Below are positions 49,691 to 58,452 of a stretch of DNA of 64,000 nucleotides, piece by piece; within the stretch, counting starts at the first letter, position 1, and each line of letters opens with the position of its first letter. The position numbers and the translations under genes were made by a program. The notes under the pieces are model-generated. The model was not told where the DNA came from and did no database searches. It saw nothing but the letters and a program-made list of their open reading frames with translations. The stretch is from NCBI RefSeq assembly GCF_004355185.1, contig NZ_CP037922.1, positions 1,798,001 to 1,862,000 on the forward strand, written 5' to 3'. The stretch comes from Hymenobacter radiodurans. GTDB lineage: Bacteria; Bacteroidota; Bacteroidia; Cytophagales; Hymenobacteraceae.

Positions 49691-50179
49691 TAGAAGTTGA
49701 TGTAGGGCCGGGCAGACAAGCACAGCCCATCACGCAGATGTGGGGTCGCAGACCTGCTAGCAGGTTGTCATTTTCAACAAATACAAGTGCCCACACCTGT
49801 CACCCGACGTATACCCCAGGCCTGGGTAAATGCCTGGAAGTCAAGGTTAAAAAATGGTTGCCTTTTAAATGGAAGGCTGAAAAAGAAAAATGATGGTACA
49901 GTTACCCAGCACCGTGGCAAAAGGCCGAGCCTTTCTGGTAAGCTGGTTCGCCTGCTCCCTGTTGCAGGCGGAATATTGAGCGGGCCGGGTGGGAGGGCGG
50001 CAGCAGCTCCAGAGCGTACGTTGGCTGAATATAAGAAATAAATGATTTAAAACTTCAATACTCTTACTTCAGTGCTGTTTAAATAATGAGTGAATTAAAA
50101 AACTAAAAGCCAACAACACAGACAAGTAGCAAAGCGTGCCATCAAATAACAGATACGCGGTCCAAAACAAAAAGAACGG
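49691..50179. other. Non-coding region between the DUF3850 and outer-membrane genes
   Basis: About 490 bases. A plus-strand frame at 49787-50041 encodes a basic, low-complexity 84-residue sequence with no family features and is not called. The segment 50040-50170 is AT-rich. It probably holds the promoter of the DUF3850 gene near its left end. Confidence 0.35.
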
Positions 50180-50246
50180 GCCCTGGGGGCAAAACGAGCG
50201 CCACGGCCGAGTATTCGGCCGTGGCGCTCGTTTTGCCCCCCAGGGC
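50180..50246 (-). terminator. Very long (31-32 bp) hairpin terminator
   Basis: The left arm 50180-50210 and right arm 50215-50246 are complementary along their full length around the four-base loop GTAT. The only difference is G5 in the left arm (50185-50189) against C6 in the right (50236-50241). On the minus strand it follows the outer-membrane protein gene by 50 bases and is trailed by a T-rich stretch (TTCTTTTTGTTTT). The stem is two to three times longer than a normal terminator. Confidence 0.75.
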
Positions 50247-50295
50247 GGTTTCTCTTACTTCAACCTTAAAAAAGGAGGTGCGAACATAGCAGTAA

Positions 50296-50993
50296 CTATT
50301 TGGACTTGGAGCGCCTGTACAGTTGAAATCCGCCTTCCAGCACTAGCTGTTGCATCCTGCGCGTCAGAAAGGGGAACTCGCCGGGTGCGGGAAAAGACTG
50401 CTTATAAGGAGAGAGGCCCCACTCATACCGAACATTCAGATCCAGGCGGCCCAGCGTAACGCCCGCTCCGGCCTGCACTGAAGCCTGCCACCGCTTGGGG
50501 TTTGCGTCCAAGGCGCTCATAGCAGCCTGTAATTCCGGATCCGGGGAAGTAAAATTTCGCGAATTATAGAGATAGTAACCGATGCTAGGGCCCGCAAACA
50601 GGCGCAGCGGCCCAGATTGATAGCCTCCCAGCAGTCGGGCATCAAGGCGCCGGATGCGGCTATTAGAATAGGGAAGGCGCTGCTAGCGTTTGATAGTAAA
50701 ATCGGAGTCTCTAGGGCCGACATATACCCCAACTCAGGTTGCAGATACCAGCCTGTTTGCCCAATCTTCCAGCGGCCAAACAACGTAATGCTGTTGCCTG
50801 TCTCGTCGTTTGATTGATCGGCCAGTGGATCAATCAGAATGGAATTGTACCGAAAGGCATAGCGATCTGCCTTCAAGCGTGCAATATTAAACCCTGCGCT
50901 AATGCCGGCAGCTTGTAGCTGTTGTGCGTAAGTGGGCGTTGCAAAGCAATACAAGCCTAGTGCTGCAAGGCTGCTAAATGCCATTCTTCTCAT
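50296..50993 (-). CDS. Outer-membrane beta-barrel protein, frame broken in this sequence
   Basis: Signal peptide (AFSSLAALGLYCFATPTYAQ) then alternating hydrophobic strands typical of the small PorT/OmpW-like barrels of Bacteroidota: LQAAGISAGFNIARL, GWYLQPELGYMSA, and after the break LLGGYQSGPLRLFAGPSIGY, ASVQAGAGVTLGRLDLNVRY, and QQLVLEGGFQLYRRSK at the C-terminus. The frame changes near 50671-50673 (GGG; CCC on the coding strand). One added base gives FPYSNSRIRRLDARLLGG, linking both halves into about 232 residues. The start ATG is at 50993 or 50984. Function unknown. Confidence 0.8.
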
Positions 50994-51190
50994 TGGAATG
51001 TGGGTATGGATAGATATCAAAAAATAATGGTCCTAAAAGCTAGCCTCGAAATAAGCCCCCCGGTGGCACTAGTTGAGCGAGTATACTGGGCGGTACCATA
51101 GTGAAGAGCTTACGTGGCGATGTAATGGTTGCAGCCTAATGGCAAAATCGTTATCATCTAACATACTGCTTGCCTTTGCGGTAATGACAC

Positions 51191-51225
51191 AAAAAAGCCC
51201 ATTCGATTACCGAATGGGCTTTTAT
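51191..51225 (-). terminator. Terminator of icd
   Basis: AGCCCATTCG and CGAATGGGCT form a 10-base perfect stem with a four-base loop. Read on the minus strand, it begins 18 bases after the icd stop and ends in TTTTTT. Confidence 0.9.
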
Positions 51226-51242
51226 AAGGCGATTAATCAGGC

Positions 51243-52475
51243 TTACTTACCCAACTTCGCTTTCAGATTTTCATCCAACGCTTCTAGGAACTCCTCGGTG
51301 TAGAGGTAATCCTTGCCGTGCGACACCTTATTGCCGTGAATACAAACGGCCAAGTCCTTCGTCATCTTACCACTTTCTACCGTTTCGATGCAAACGGCTT
51401 CCAATGTTTTGCAGAAGTCAATTAACTCCTGATTGTTGTCCAGAATTCCGCGGAACTCTAGGCCACGGGTCCAAGCAAAAATGGACGCGATAGGGTTCGT
51501 AGAAGTTGGCTTGCCCGCCTGATGGTCGCGGTAGTGACGCGTTACGGTGCCGTGCGCAGCTTCGGCCTCCATGACTGTGCCATCTGGGGTAACTAGGGTA
51601 GAAGTCATCAAACCCAGCGACCCAAAGCCCTGCGCTACGGTGTCGCTTTGCACATCGCCATCGTAGTTTTTGCAGGCCCACACAAAGTTGCCGTTCCACT
51701 TTAGAGCGGAGGCCACCATGTCATCAATCAGGCGATGCTCATAAGTGATGCCCGCCGCCGTGAACTTGGCGCTGTAATCCTGCTCGTAGATCTCCTGGAA
51801 AATGTCCTTGAAACGACCATCGTATTTTTTCAAAATGGTGTTTTTGGTCGACAAGTACAGCGGCCAGCCTTTCATCAGGGCTTGGTTGAAGCAGGCGTGA
51901 GCAAATCCCCGGATTGACTCATCCGTGTTGTACATGGCCAGCGCAACCCCATCGCTCTTGAAGTTGAATACCTCGAAAGACTGGGTCTCGCCGCCGTCTT
52001 CTGGGGTGAAGGTGATGGTAAGCTTGCCTTTTCCTTTGGTCACGAAATCAGTAGCCCGATACTGGTCGCCGAACGCGTGGCGGCCAATGCAGATGGGAGC
52101 CGTCCAGTTGGGAACCAGGCGGGGCACATTGCTCATCACAATGGGCTCACGAAAAACAGTACCGTCCAAGATGTTGCGGATTGTGCCGTTTGGCGACTTC
52201 CACATCTGCTTTAGGTTAAACTCTTTTACCCGCTCCTCATCGGGTGTGATGGTGGCGCACTTAATACCTACTCCGTACTGCCGGATGGCGTTGGCGGCAT
52301 CGATGGTAACTTGGTCGCCGGTCGCATCGCGGTACTCAATGCCCAGGTCATAGTACTTAATGTCGAGGTCGAGATAAGGCGTGATCAACTTGTCCTTAAT
52401 GAACTTCCAGATGATGCGCGTCATTTCGTCGCCATCAAGCTCCACTACCGGGTTTGCTACTTTGATTTTTGTCAT
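51243..52475 (-). CDS. icd: Isocitrate dehydrogenase (NADP), eukaryote-like homodimeric type
   Basis: 410-residue citrate-cycle enzyme making 2-oxoglutarate and NADPH. The N-terminus [20 protein letters not shown] and the substrate segment ([20 protein letters not shown]) are those of the homodimeric subfamily II shared with mitochondria, not of E. coli Icd. The metal/NADP region [19 protein letters not shown] and [20 protein letters not shown] are intact. Its 2-oxoglutarate feeds the glutamate synthase encoded nearby. Confidence 0.95.
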   Translation of the reverse strand: MTKIKVANPVVELDGDEMTRIIWKFIKDKLITPYLDLDIKYYDLGIEYRDATGDQVTIDAANAIRQYGVGIKCATITPDEERVKEFNLKQMWKSPNGTIRNILDGTVFREPIVMSNVPRLVPNWTAPICIGRHAFGDQYRATDFVTKGKGKLTITFTPEDGGETQSFEVFNFKSDGVALAMYNTDESIRGFAHACFNQALMKGWPLYLSTKNTILKKYDGRFKDIFQEIYEQDYSAKFTAAGITYEHRLIDDMVASALKWNGNFVWACKNYDGDVQSDTVAQGFGSLGLMTSTLVTPDGTVMEAEAAHGTVTRHYRDHQAGKPTSTNPIASIFAWTRGLEFRGILDNNQELIDFCKTLEAVCIETVESGKMTKDLAVCIHGNKVSHGKDYLYTEEFLEALDENLKAKLGK

Positions 52476-52927
52476 TTCCTCAGGGAAAAGTTGGTTGATA
52501 TTTTCCGCTTAATGTGTTGCCCGAAGATACGGGCCCAATCTTATCTTGTTCAAGAGGCGCTGACAAAATCAATTAATGCGAGTAGGAGTGTCTCATTCAC
52601 TATGACTTAGTATTGCACCGATAACCCTCTCATTAGGATAAGTCGGCGTAAAAAAGCCCCCTAGCGGTTTTTGTGGCACAACTGGTCGTTGATTTCAGCA
52701 AAGAGTCAGCCTATAAATTCAACGCGCTGCTAACACCAGAGTCGGGTGGCTGATAGGGCTAAAATATGCTCTCACAACGCATAGAACTCTTTACTAGGGC
52801 GCAGTGTGGTTTCGAAGCCAATAGGTACCTAGCCAATTCAAATCTTTTCGAAAGCTCACTAAGGCCTGATTGCTAATAAAAAAGCCCCCTAGGTAGCCTG
52901 AGGTGAAAGTGGGTGTTGCTAGGATTT
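52476..52927. other. Non-coding region between icd and the MarR gene
   Basis: About 450 bases with no gene. Two copies of AAAAAAGCCCCCTA (near 52650 and 52878) resemble half-sites of the terminators used elsewhere in the window but lack matching right arms. The promoters of the divergent icd and MarR genes must lie here. Confidence 0.4.
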
Positions 52928-52949
52928 GTTGATATATCAACTATATTTG
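52928..52949 (+). promoter_or_regulatory. MarR operator overlapping a Bacteroidota -7 box
   Basis: GTTGATATATCAAC (52928-52941) is a perfect 14-base palindrome. It is immediately followed by TATATTTG (52942-52949), which fits the Bacteroidota TAnnTTTG -7 element, 17 bases before the MarR ATG. Binding of the dimeric MarR protein here would block its own promoter and that of the coupled hydrolase gene. This is inferred from symmetry and position. Confidence 0.68.
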
Positions 52950-52965
52950 TGTCAAGCAAAAATGT

Positions 52966-53418
52966 ATGATCGTCGATACCCCAACCCAAACTGTACTTTA
53001 TACCCTCGAGCAAGCCATTAAGGTGTATCGAAAGCTTTGTCAGCAGAACATTGATAAAGTCATGGATAAGCTCACCGTGGATCAAGCCCTGATTCTGATT
53101 GTACTGGATAAGCACCCGGCCCTTAACCAGCAACAGATTGCCGATCTGGTATTTAAAGACAAAGCATCGCTGACTCGCATCATTGAGCTGTTGGTCCAAA
53201 AGGACTTACTCACGCGAGAGATTCACGCCACCGACCGTCGGAAATTTGAGCTGCACCTTACAGTTCAGGGGCGGCACACCTTGGCCCAGTTAACTGATAC
53301 CATTCTGCTCAATCAAAGAACAGCGCTGGCGGGCCTGAGTGAAGCAGAACTCGCCCAGTTCCACACAACACTGCAGAAAATTATTGCTAACTGCACCACT
53401 CCAGCCCTATGCGCATAA
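52966..53418 (+). CDS. MarR family transcriptional regulator
   Basis: 150-residue winged-helix regulator. The recognition region HPALNQQQIADLVFKDKASL then TRIIELLVQKDLLTREIHAT and the wing residues DRRKFELHLT are the MarR signature. Helices at both ends form the dimer interface. Its last 10 bases overlap the start of the serine hydrolase gene, so the two are co-translated. A palindromic operator sits just upstream. The ligand is unknown. Confidence 0.93.
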   Translation: MIVDTPTQTVLYTLEQAIKVYRKLCQQNIDKVMDKLTVDQALILIVLDKHPALNQQQIADLVFKDKASLTRIIELLVQKDLLTREIHATDRRKFELHLTVQGRHTLAQLTDTILLNQRTALAGLSEAELAQFHTTLQKIIANCTTPALCA

Positions 53419-54764
53419 CACTTATTGCGTTCCTGTTTTGCCTGGGCATCATTAGCTCTAGTGTAGGTCAACTGCCCGTGCGGCAACAATTAGCGGCCTA
53501 TATGCAGACGCAACACGATGTGAACCACTTCGCCGGAGTGGTGCTTATTACGCGTCACGATTCGGTGCTGCTGCGCCAAGCCTACGGGCTGGCTGATGCA
53601 GAATGGGCTGTGCCCAGCACCCCAGATACCAAGTTTGCCCTGGCTTCCATTACCAAGCACATTACGGCGCTGGCTATTCTGCAGCTAGCCGAACGCGGCC
53701 AACTCCGACTCACAGATAAGCTCAGCAAGTTCCTGCCAGGGTTTCCCAATGGCGACGCCATATCCTTGCACCAACTGCTGACCCACACGGCTGGCCTGTC
53801 ACTTGACTTTGAAGAACTGTACCTGAATCACACGGCTATTTCAAAAGATTCCGCTTTGGCATTTATCAAAAAGCAACCTGTTCAATTTGCCCCCGGCACT
53901 CAGATGGGGTACAGCAACGTCGGGTACTTTTTGCTGGGCCAGATCATTGAGAAAGCTTCGGGAATGTCGTACGGCGAGTATCTGCAAAAATACATCTTCG
54001 ATGTGGCTGGGATGACAAATACTGGCCTGCATAGCAACACCGCACTCGTGCCCAGACTGGCTCGCTCGTATTGCCGAGAAGGCGATTCATTCGTCAAAAA
54101 TCCTTACATCAACTGGGACCTAAATGTGGGACACGACGGGCTATATTCCACGGCCGGCGACCTAGCCAAACTAGACCATGCAATGAAGGGCACCGCACTG
54201 CTTTCAAACGCCTCCAAAGCGCTCATGGCTACCCAGCACAATAAGCGGTTTCCGGGCAAAGGCTTTATCGACCATTACGGCTACGGTGTATTCGTGGATC
54301 CCTATTATAACCATGGCCACTACCTTTTAACCCACAGTGGGGGCTATTTCGGCGCCATGACGACCATGGACCGCTACCCTCAAGATGATATTTTTGTCAC
54401 TGTATTGTCGAACAATCAAGCTGAATCGCACTGGATCAGCTATGGGCTTGCTGGCATCCTGTTCGGTAAAACTGTGGAAGTGCCATATATTCATCGTCCC
54501 GTAGCCGCCACGCCGTCCAAATTGCCCGACTATGCAGGACACTACGAGGAAATTCACATTCTCTATACCAACAGCCACCTGTATCTACAGGACGAGGAGG
54601 CGCCCTTAGTGCCGGAATCTGCCCGAAGGTTTTTCAACCGCAACAATCCTGACCGGACGGTAGAGTTTCTGACTACCAAAGCGGGACGCGTATATGCCCT
54701 GACTTTAACGAAAGGAGGTGTGAAAGACCCACCCCGCAAAAAAAGCGCATCTGCCAAGCGCTAG
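53409..54764 (+). CDS. Serine hydrolase, beta-lactamase/class C penicillin-binding fold
   Basis: 451 residues with a signal peptide (ITLIAFLFCLGIISSSVGQ). The active-site Ser-x-x-Lys is in FALASITKHITALAIL, and the Tyr-x-Asn in GTQMGYSNVGYFLLGQ. The third motif is in the HSGGYFGAM region. The family includes esterases, D-aminopeptidases and beta-lactamase-like proteins. A C-terminal lipocalin-like segment starts near residue 360. Periplasmic. It is coupled to MarR, which suggests induction by a compound it degrades. Confidence 0.9.
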   Translation: MRITLIAFLFCLGIISSSVGQLPVRQQLAAYMQTQHDVNHFAGVVLITRHDSVLLRQAYGLADAEWAVPSTPDTKFALASITKHITALAILQLAERGQLRLTDKLSKFLPGFPNGDAISLHQLLTHTAGLSLDFEELYLNHTAISKDSALAFIKKQPVQFAPGTQMGYSNVGYFLLGQIIEKASGMSYGEYLQKYIFDVAGMTNTGLHSNTALVPRLARSYCREGDSFVKNPYINWDLNVGHDGLYSTAGDLAKLDHAMKGTALLSNASKALMATQHNKRFPGKGFIDHYGYGVFVDPYYNHGHYLLTHSGGYFGAMTTMDRYPQDDIFVTVLSNNQAESHWISYGLAGILFGKTVEVPYIHRPVAATPSKLPDYAGHYEEIHILYTNSHLYLQDEEAPLVPESARRFFNRNNPDRTVEFLTTKAGRVYALTLTKGGVKDPPRKKSASAKR

Positions 54765-54841
54765 CAATACCTGTTGCCTAAGCATGTGCTTCATGTGCTA
54801 TTATTTCCAAACTGTACTTCCAAGTGAAGACAGCCTAAATG

Positions 54842-54880
54842 CAAAAGGCCGCTCTACGAGGTGTAGAGCGGCCTTTTTTT
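54842..54880 (+). terminator. Terminator of the serine hydrolase gene
   Basis: AAAAGGCCGCTCTAC pairs with GTAGAGCGGCCTTTT around a short loop and is followed by a T run. It lies 80 bases after the stop codon. Confidence 0.92.
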
Positions 54881-55084
54881 GCTTAAAACAAGTGGCTTAG
54901 AGTAGTCCGTAGGGGAATCTAACCTATATGTTTAGGTGTGTAATCATATTACCGCAAAACCTCTTTAAGGCGTAATTACGGAATTTATCAGTCATCTACT
55001 TAAAAATAGGGTCAAAGTAGTGTCCCCTTTGATGTCCCCTTTAACAGGAGTTGTGTACCTTGTATGCGGCAACGCATCTACGGT
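54881..55084. other. Left flank of the integrated element
   Basis: About 200 bases, AT-rich, between the last chromosomal terminator and the integrase. TGTCCCCTTT occurs twice 12 bases apart (55021-55030 and 55033-55042), directly before the integrase, and could be arm-type integrase sites. No tRNA gene or other obvious attachment site was found. Confidence 0.45.
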
Positions 55085-56383
55085 ATGGCAAAAATTACTC
55101 TCTATCTAAAGGAGCCTGGTGCCTTGACGCCTACCCCTCTATTCTTTATGGTCAGTTCGCACGGGACGCGGGCGAAAGTATATACTGGGGTTTCTGTCCT
55201 GCCTGCTCACTGGTTGCAAGGAGAGCAACGGCTAAGAACCAACTTTGCCCCGGCTGAGGTAAAGGATAAGCAGGAGCGGAAGCAGTTGAGCAGTGACAAT
55301 GAGGCGAAGAACGTCCAGCTCTCTTCAATGCGCGAGCGCCTATCAGCTTATCATCGAGACCAGTTAGCCTTAGGAATACTGCCCACTGCTGAAGACTTAA
55401 GAACTATAGTTGAGCCGCAGGTTGCCCAGCCGCAAGCCGTGGATACTCCGTTGCCGTTATCGGATTTTGCTGCTTATATCGCTCGGATGCACCAGACAAA
55501 AGCGGCGGCCACGATCAAGTCATTGAAAACAACCTGTGGCCACCTGACTCACTTTTGGGAGCAATCGCCTGAAGGTCGCCGGGGAGCCCCATTACTATTT
55601 GATCACTTTACCGCTGATTTTAGCCACCTCTTCACGGGCTATTTGATAAATGTAGAAGGTTTACTTGATGGGAGTATTCACAAACATCTTTCTATTTTAA
55701 AACGGTTTTTAAATGACGCTACCCTACGTGGGCGTTCAGTAAACCAGGCTTACACTCGCTGGCGGTGGGAACATCGGGAGCCGGATGTTCTGGCCCTCAC
55801 CACGGCAGAACTGCGCAGTATAGAAGCCTTGGATTTACCCAATGGGCACCACCTAAACAACGCCCGTGCCCTGTTCCTTATAGGGTGCTATACCGGCTTG
55901 CGATTCAGTGACGTTGCTGTCCTGAAACAGGAGCATGACAAAGGGGAATACCTTCGGCTGACGACCAAGAAGACTCGCGACACCTTAACGATTCCCATAC
56001 ACCCCAAAGCGCGGCCTCTATTGGATGCCATGTGGATTGGGGGAGTGCATCCAATCAGTAATCAGCGCCTTAACGCTTATATAAAGGAGCTGGCAAAGCG
56101 TGCAGGAGTAGATGAGCCTACTGAGCATATCCGCTATCAAGGTGGCAAACGACAAGCGGAAACGCTGCCTAAATACGAGTTAATAAGTTCGCACACTGCC
56201 CGCCGCACCTTCGTCAGTCTGTCACTTGAAGGAGGGCTGCCTTTCAATTTAATTATGAAAGCTACGGGTCACCGTGACATGAAGAGCTTTCAACGGTACG
56301 TTCAAACAACTGACACCCATCAGCTAGCGGGCTTTCGCAAGCTGTGGGATGGGGAAAATGAAGTAAACAATAAAACGAAATAA
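55085..56383 (+). CDS. Tyrosine recombinase/integrase
   Basis: About 432-residue site-specific recombinase of the Bacteroidota type. The N-terminal arm domain starts MAKITLYLKEPG, the reason for choosing ATG 55085 over 55064. A SAM-like core-binding domain lies near residues 135-235. Catalytic residues follow: Arg in GCYTGLRFSDVAVL, Lys in RLTTKKTRDT, His-x-x-Arg in SSHTARRTFVSLSLE, His in KATGHRDMKSF and nucleophile Tyr in FQRYVQ. All are intact, so it should be active. It begins the element. Confidence 0.93.
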   Translation: MAKITLYLKEPGALTPTPLFFMVSSHGTRAKVYTGVSVLPAHWLQGEQRLRTNFAPAEVKDKQERKQLSSDNEAKNVQLSSMRERLSAYHRDQLALGILPTAEDLRTIVEPQVAQPQAVDTPLPLSDFAAYIARMHQTKAAATIKSLKTTCGHLTHFWEQSPEGRRGAPLLFDHFTADFSHLFTGYLINVEGLLDGSIHKHLSILKRFLNDATLRGRSVNQAYTRWRWEHREPDVLALTTAELRSIEALDLPNGHHLNNARALFLIGCYTGLRFSDVAVLKQEHDKGEYLRLTTKKTRDTLTIPIHPKARPLLDAMWIGGVHPISNQRLNAYIKELAKRAGVDEPTEHIRYQGGKRQAETLPKYELISSHTARRTFVSLSLEGGLPFNLIMKATGHRDMKSFQRYVQTTDTHQLAGFRKLWDGENEVNNKTK

Positions 56384-56404
56384 CGCAGTTCAAGACATAT
56401 AAAG

Positions 56405-57489
56405 ATGCCACGGTATAAAGGAGCCACACAAGCTGAGCGCGAGGAATACGGCCGACGTCACTATGAGTTTATGGCACACAAATACGGCTGTAACGAGCCC
56501 TTCACATGGCAGGGAGAGCAAATACAGGTATTCGAGCAACAGGATTGTTATCCTAAATGGCATAGACAAATTACTAAAATCGATGCTACCGGTAAGTCAT
56601 ATACCTATTGGCATAGGGATTCCCCGACTCCCTATTGTGGTAAAAAGCTCGTTGAAATGCGCGAATTTTTAATACTGCTTAACTCGTGGCCTATGGATAT
56701 TAAGGGCCGACTGGACTATGAATACTACGGCGATGCTTATGACAGAGAGCATATTAGAGGATTAATAAGGGTAGTAGATATTCATGATTATTTTGCAGAT
56801 GGTGCCGCCATCATTATTCCTGGGGATGGCATGTTTATTCAATCGTTACCTCCACCACCGCCCAATACTAAATATGTAGTGGAAGATATGCTTCGTGATC
56901 ACGGCCAAGAGAATATATTTTGGGGAGTGCCAAAAATCGAATAAGGGTTGATTTTGTTCAGGAATGGCTTAGAGATAAAGAGAAAGAAGAAGAAAAGGTA
57001 ATTAACCTTTATAATGAAAGTCTATACTATGACGATACCGACGGCCAGCTTTTCAGCACCATTGATAACATAACAGAGGAAGATACTGGAAGCAATCATC
57101 CACTGCTAAGTTTTGCTTTTGGATACAGTCAGGAGGATTGTAATTTACTGTTTTTCAATTTGGGCCTTATTGATAATTCAGACAATCCAAAGCCTGGAGT
57201 TACCGCAGCTGCCTTTCATGGCGTGGTTGAGGTGTTGAAGTACTACGGTAAGTTGAAAATGGGGCGAGATAAGGCAGTGGTGGCTCTATCTCTTTTTTAT
57301 GGATTTCCTTGGGCGAAGTCCGGCAGAATGAGCCTTGATCGCCTAGCTAATAAGCAGTATCCGCCCGAGTATTTTAGCAGCGCGGCCAGCGCTGAACTTG
57401 CACTATTAGGCGGTAAACGAGACACTTTAGGTGATGGCGGATACTTTAAACCTAATGGCTGGTGGTGGCAAAGTAAACGAAAGAGCTAA
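56405..57489 (+). CDS. Unknown element protein, probably one gene split by a frameshift
   Basis: Two frames meet here: 56405-56944 (ending VPKIE) and one opening at about 56920 (KNRIRVDFVQEWLRDKEKEE). Adding one A to A5 at 56932-56936 gives WGVPKNRIRVDFVQEW and a single protein of about 361 residues. It is cytoplasmic and acidic, with aromatic-rich N-terminal motifs (RREHY-like start, SYTYWHRDSPTPYCGKK) and a mixed helical C-terminal half ending in GFPWAKSGRMSLDRLANKQY. No family recognised. It starts 22 bases after the integrase. Base use is more AT-rich than the chromosome. Two separate genes are also possible. Confidence 0.62.
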
Positions 57490-57668
57490 AAATGAGAAGG
57501 GCTATATTTAGACAAAGACAAGACAGTGTTTTTAGCATCTGTGAGTAAATATTAGGGTATAGCCGGACACTCACCGGACAACGATCCAACAGACAACAGA
57601 CAAGGGATGAAGCGCCACCAGTAAAGCATAGAATTGTAGAGTTAGCCACAAGGCAACGCCACAACTCT

Positions 57669-58061
57669 ATGCATGCTTACCCCTATTACCAAGCCCCGGC
57701 CCACAGCCCCGGTACCATTACGCCTCCTGACCTTGCTACCCTTCTGGCGTCAGCTTTACCTCCATTAAGAGAGGCCATAGCTCAATGGGTCGCTGAAGAT
57801 CTACACAGGTGGAAGGCTATCCAGCAGGACGAACCGCGCCAGGATGAAACAATGACACGCAAGGCACTACAAGCCGAGTTTGCCATTTGCACGCAGACCG
57901 TGAGGAATTGGGAGCGTACTGGCCTCCTTAAGCCCTATACAGTGGGCCGCCGGGTATTCTACTACCGTCGGGAAGTATTGGAGGCTATGCAGGGCCAAAC
58001 CAAGCCAGACGGTACGCGGTTGTACGCCCGCCGCAGGTCCACCACAAAAAAAACGGCCTAA
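57669..58061 (+). CDS. Helix-turn-helix (excisionase/MerR-like) protein
   Basis: 130 residues. The C-terminal half is a MerR-like winged helix: TRKALQAEFAICTQTVRNWE then RTGLLKPYTVGRRVFYYRRE, the pattern of phage and transposon excisionases and of small element regulators. The N-terminal part is Pro/Ala-rich with a helix (LREAIAQWVAEDLHRWKAI). It probably binds element DNA to control excision or the replication genes that follow 4 bases later. Confidence 0.78.
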   Translation: MHAYPYYQAPAHSPGTITPPDLATLLASALPPLREAIAQWVAEDLHRWKAIQQDEPRQDETMTRKALQAEFAICTQTVRNWERTGLLKPYTVGRRVFYYRREVLEAMQGQTKPDGTRLYARRRSTTKKTA

Positions 58062-58065
58062 TCGT

Positions 58066-58452
58066 ATGATGATTAGACCGTTAGATAATTTCGTTGCTGT
58101 TGCTGGGGAGCCACGTAACGAAGATACAAAAAGCTGGGCGCTTTTAACAGAGAAGCCCGCACTTTATTCTTTGCTGCAATCGGTGCCCGTGCTGGCGTTC
58201 AGCCAGACCGGAGTCGTCAACCTGTCACGCCGATTCCACATCACGGCAGCGGAGTTGGAAGGCTGCATTGTTGCCGTGCTAGGAGAGAACCTGCGGCAGT
58301 CCCGCCCGGAGTGGAACGCGCAGGATCTGGCACAAGTAACAAAGCCCACGCCTGAGCTGCTAGAAACCATTCGCAAGGCTGTTACACCAAAGCCGCGCCG
58401 CAAGTCCATCACAAAAGCCAAGAAAGCAGGGGAGGGCTATCAACGTGCATAG
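58066..58452 (+). CDS. Unknown small element protein
   Basis: 128 residues, basic C-terminus (KPRRKSITKAKKAG). No family recognised. The middle resembles a short helical DNA-binding region (LSRRFHITAAELEGCIVAVL), but too weakly to name. It sits between the HTH protein (4-base gap) and the ATPase (8-base overlap), so all three are surely one transcript and it probably serves replication or its control. Confidence 0.65.
   Translation: MMIRPLDNFVAVAGEPRNEDTKSWALLTEKPALYSLLQSVPVLAFSQTGVVNLSRRFHITAAELEGCIVAVLGENLRQSRPEWNAQDLAQVTKPTPELLETIRKAVTPKPRRKSITKAKKAGEGYQRA

Noticed and set aside
49787..50041. 84-codon plus-strand frame in the gap before the outer-membrane gene
   Set aside because: Basic, low-complexity translation, no conserved features, no plausible partner gene; likely chance.
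54881..55084. tRNA gene as integration site of the element
   Set aside because: No cloverleaf or CCA-type end could be found; the attachment site remains unknown.
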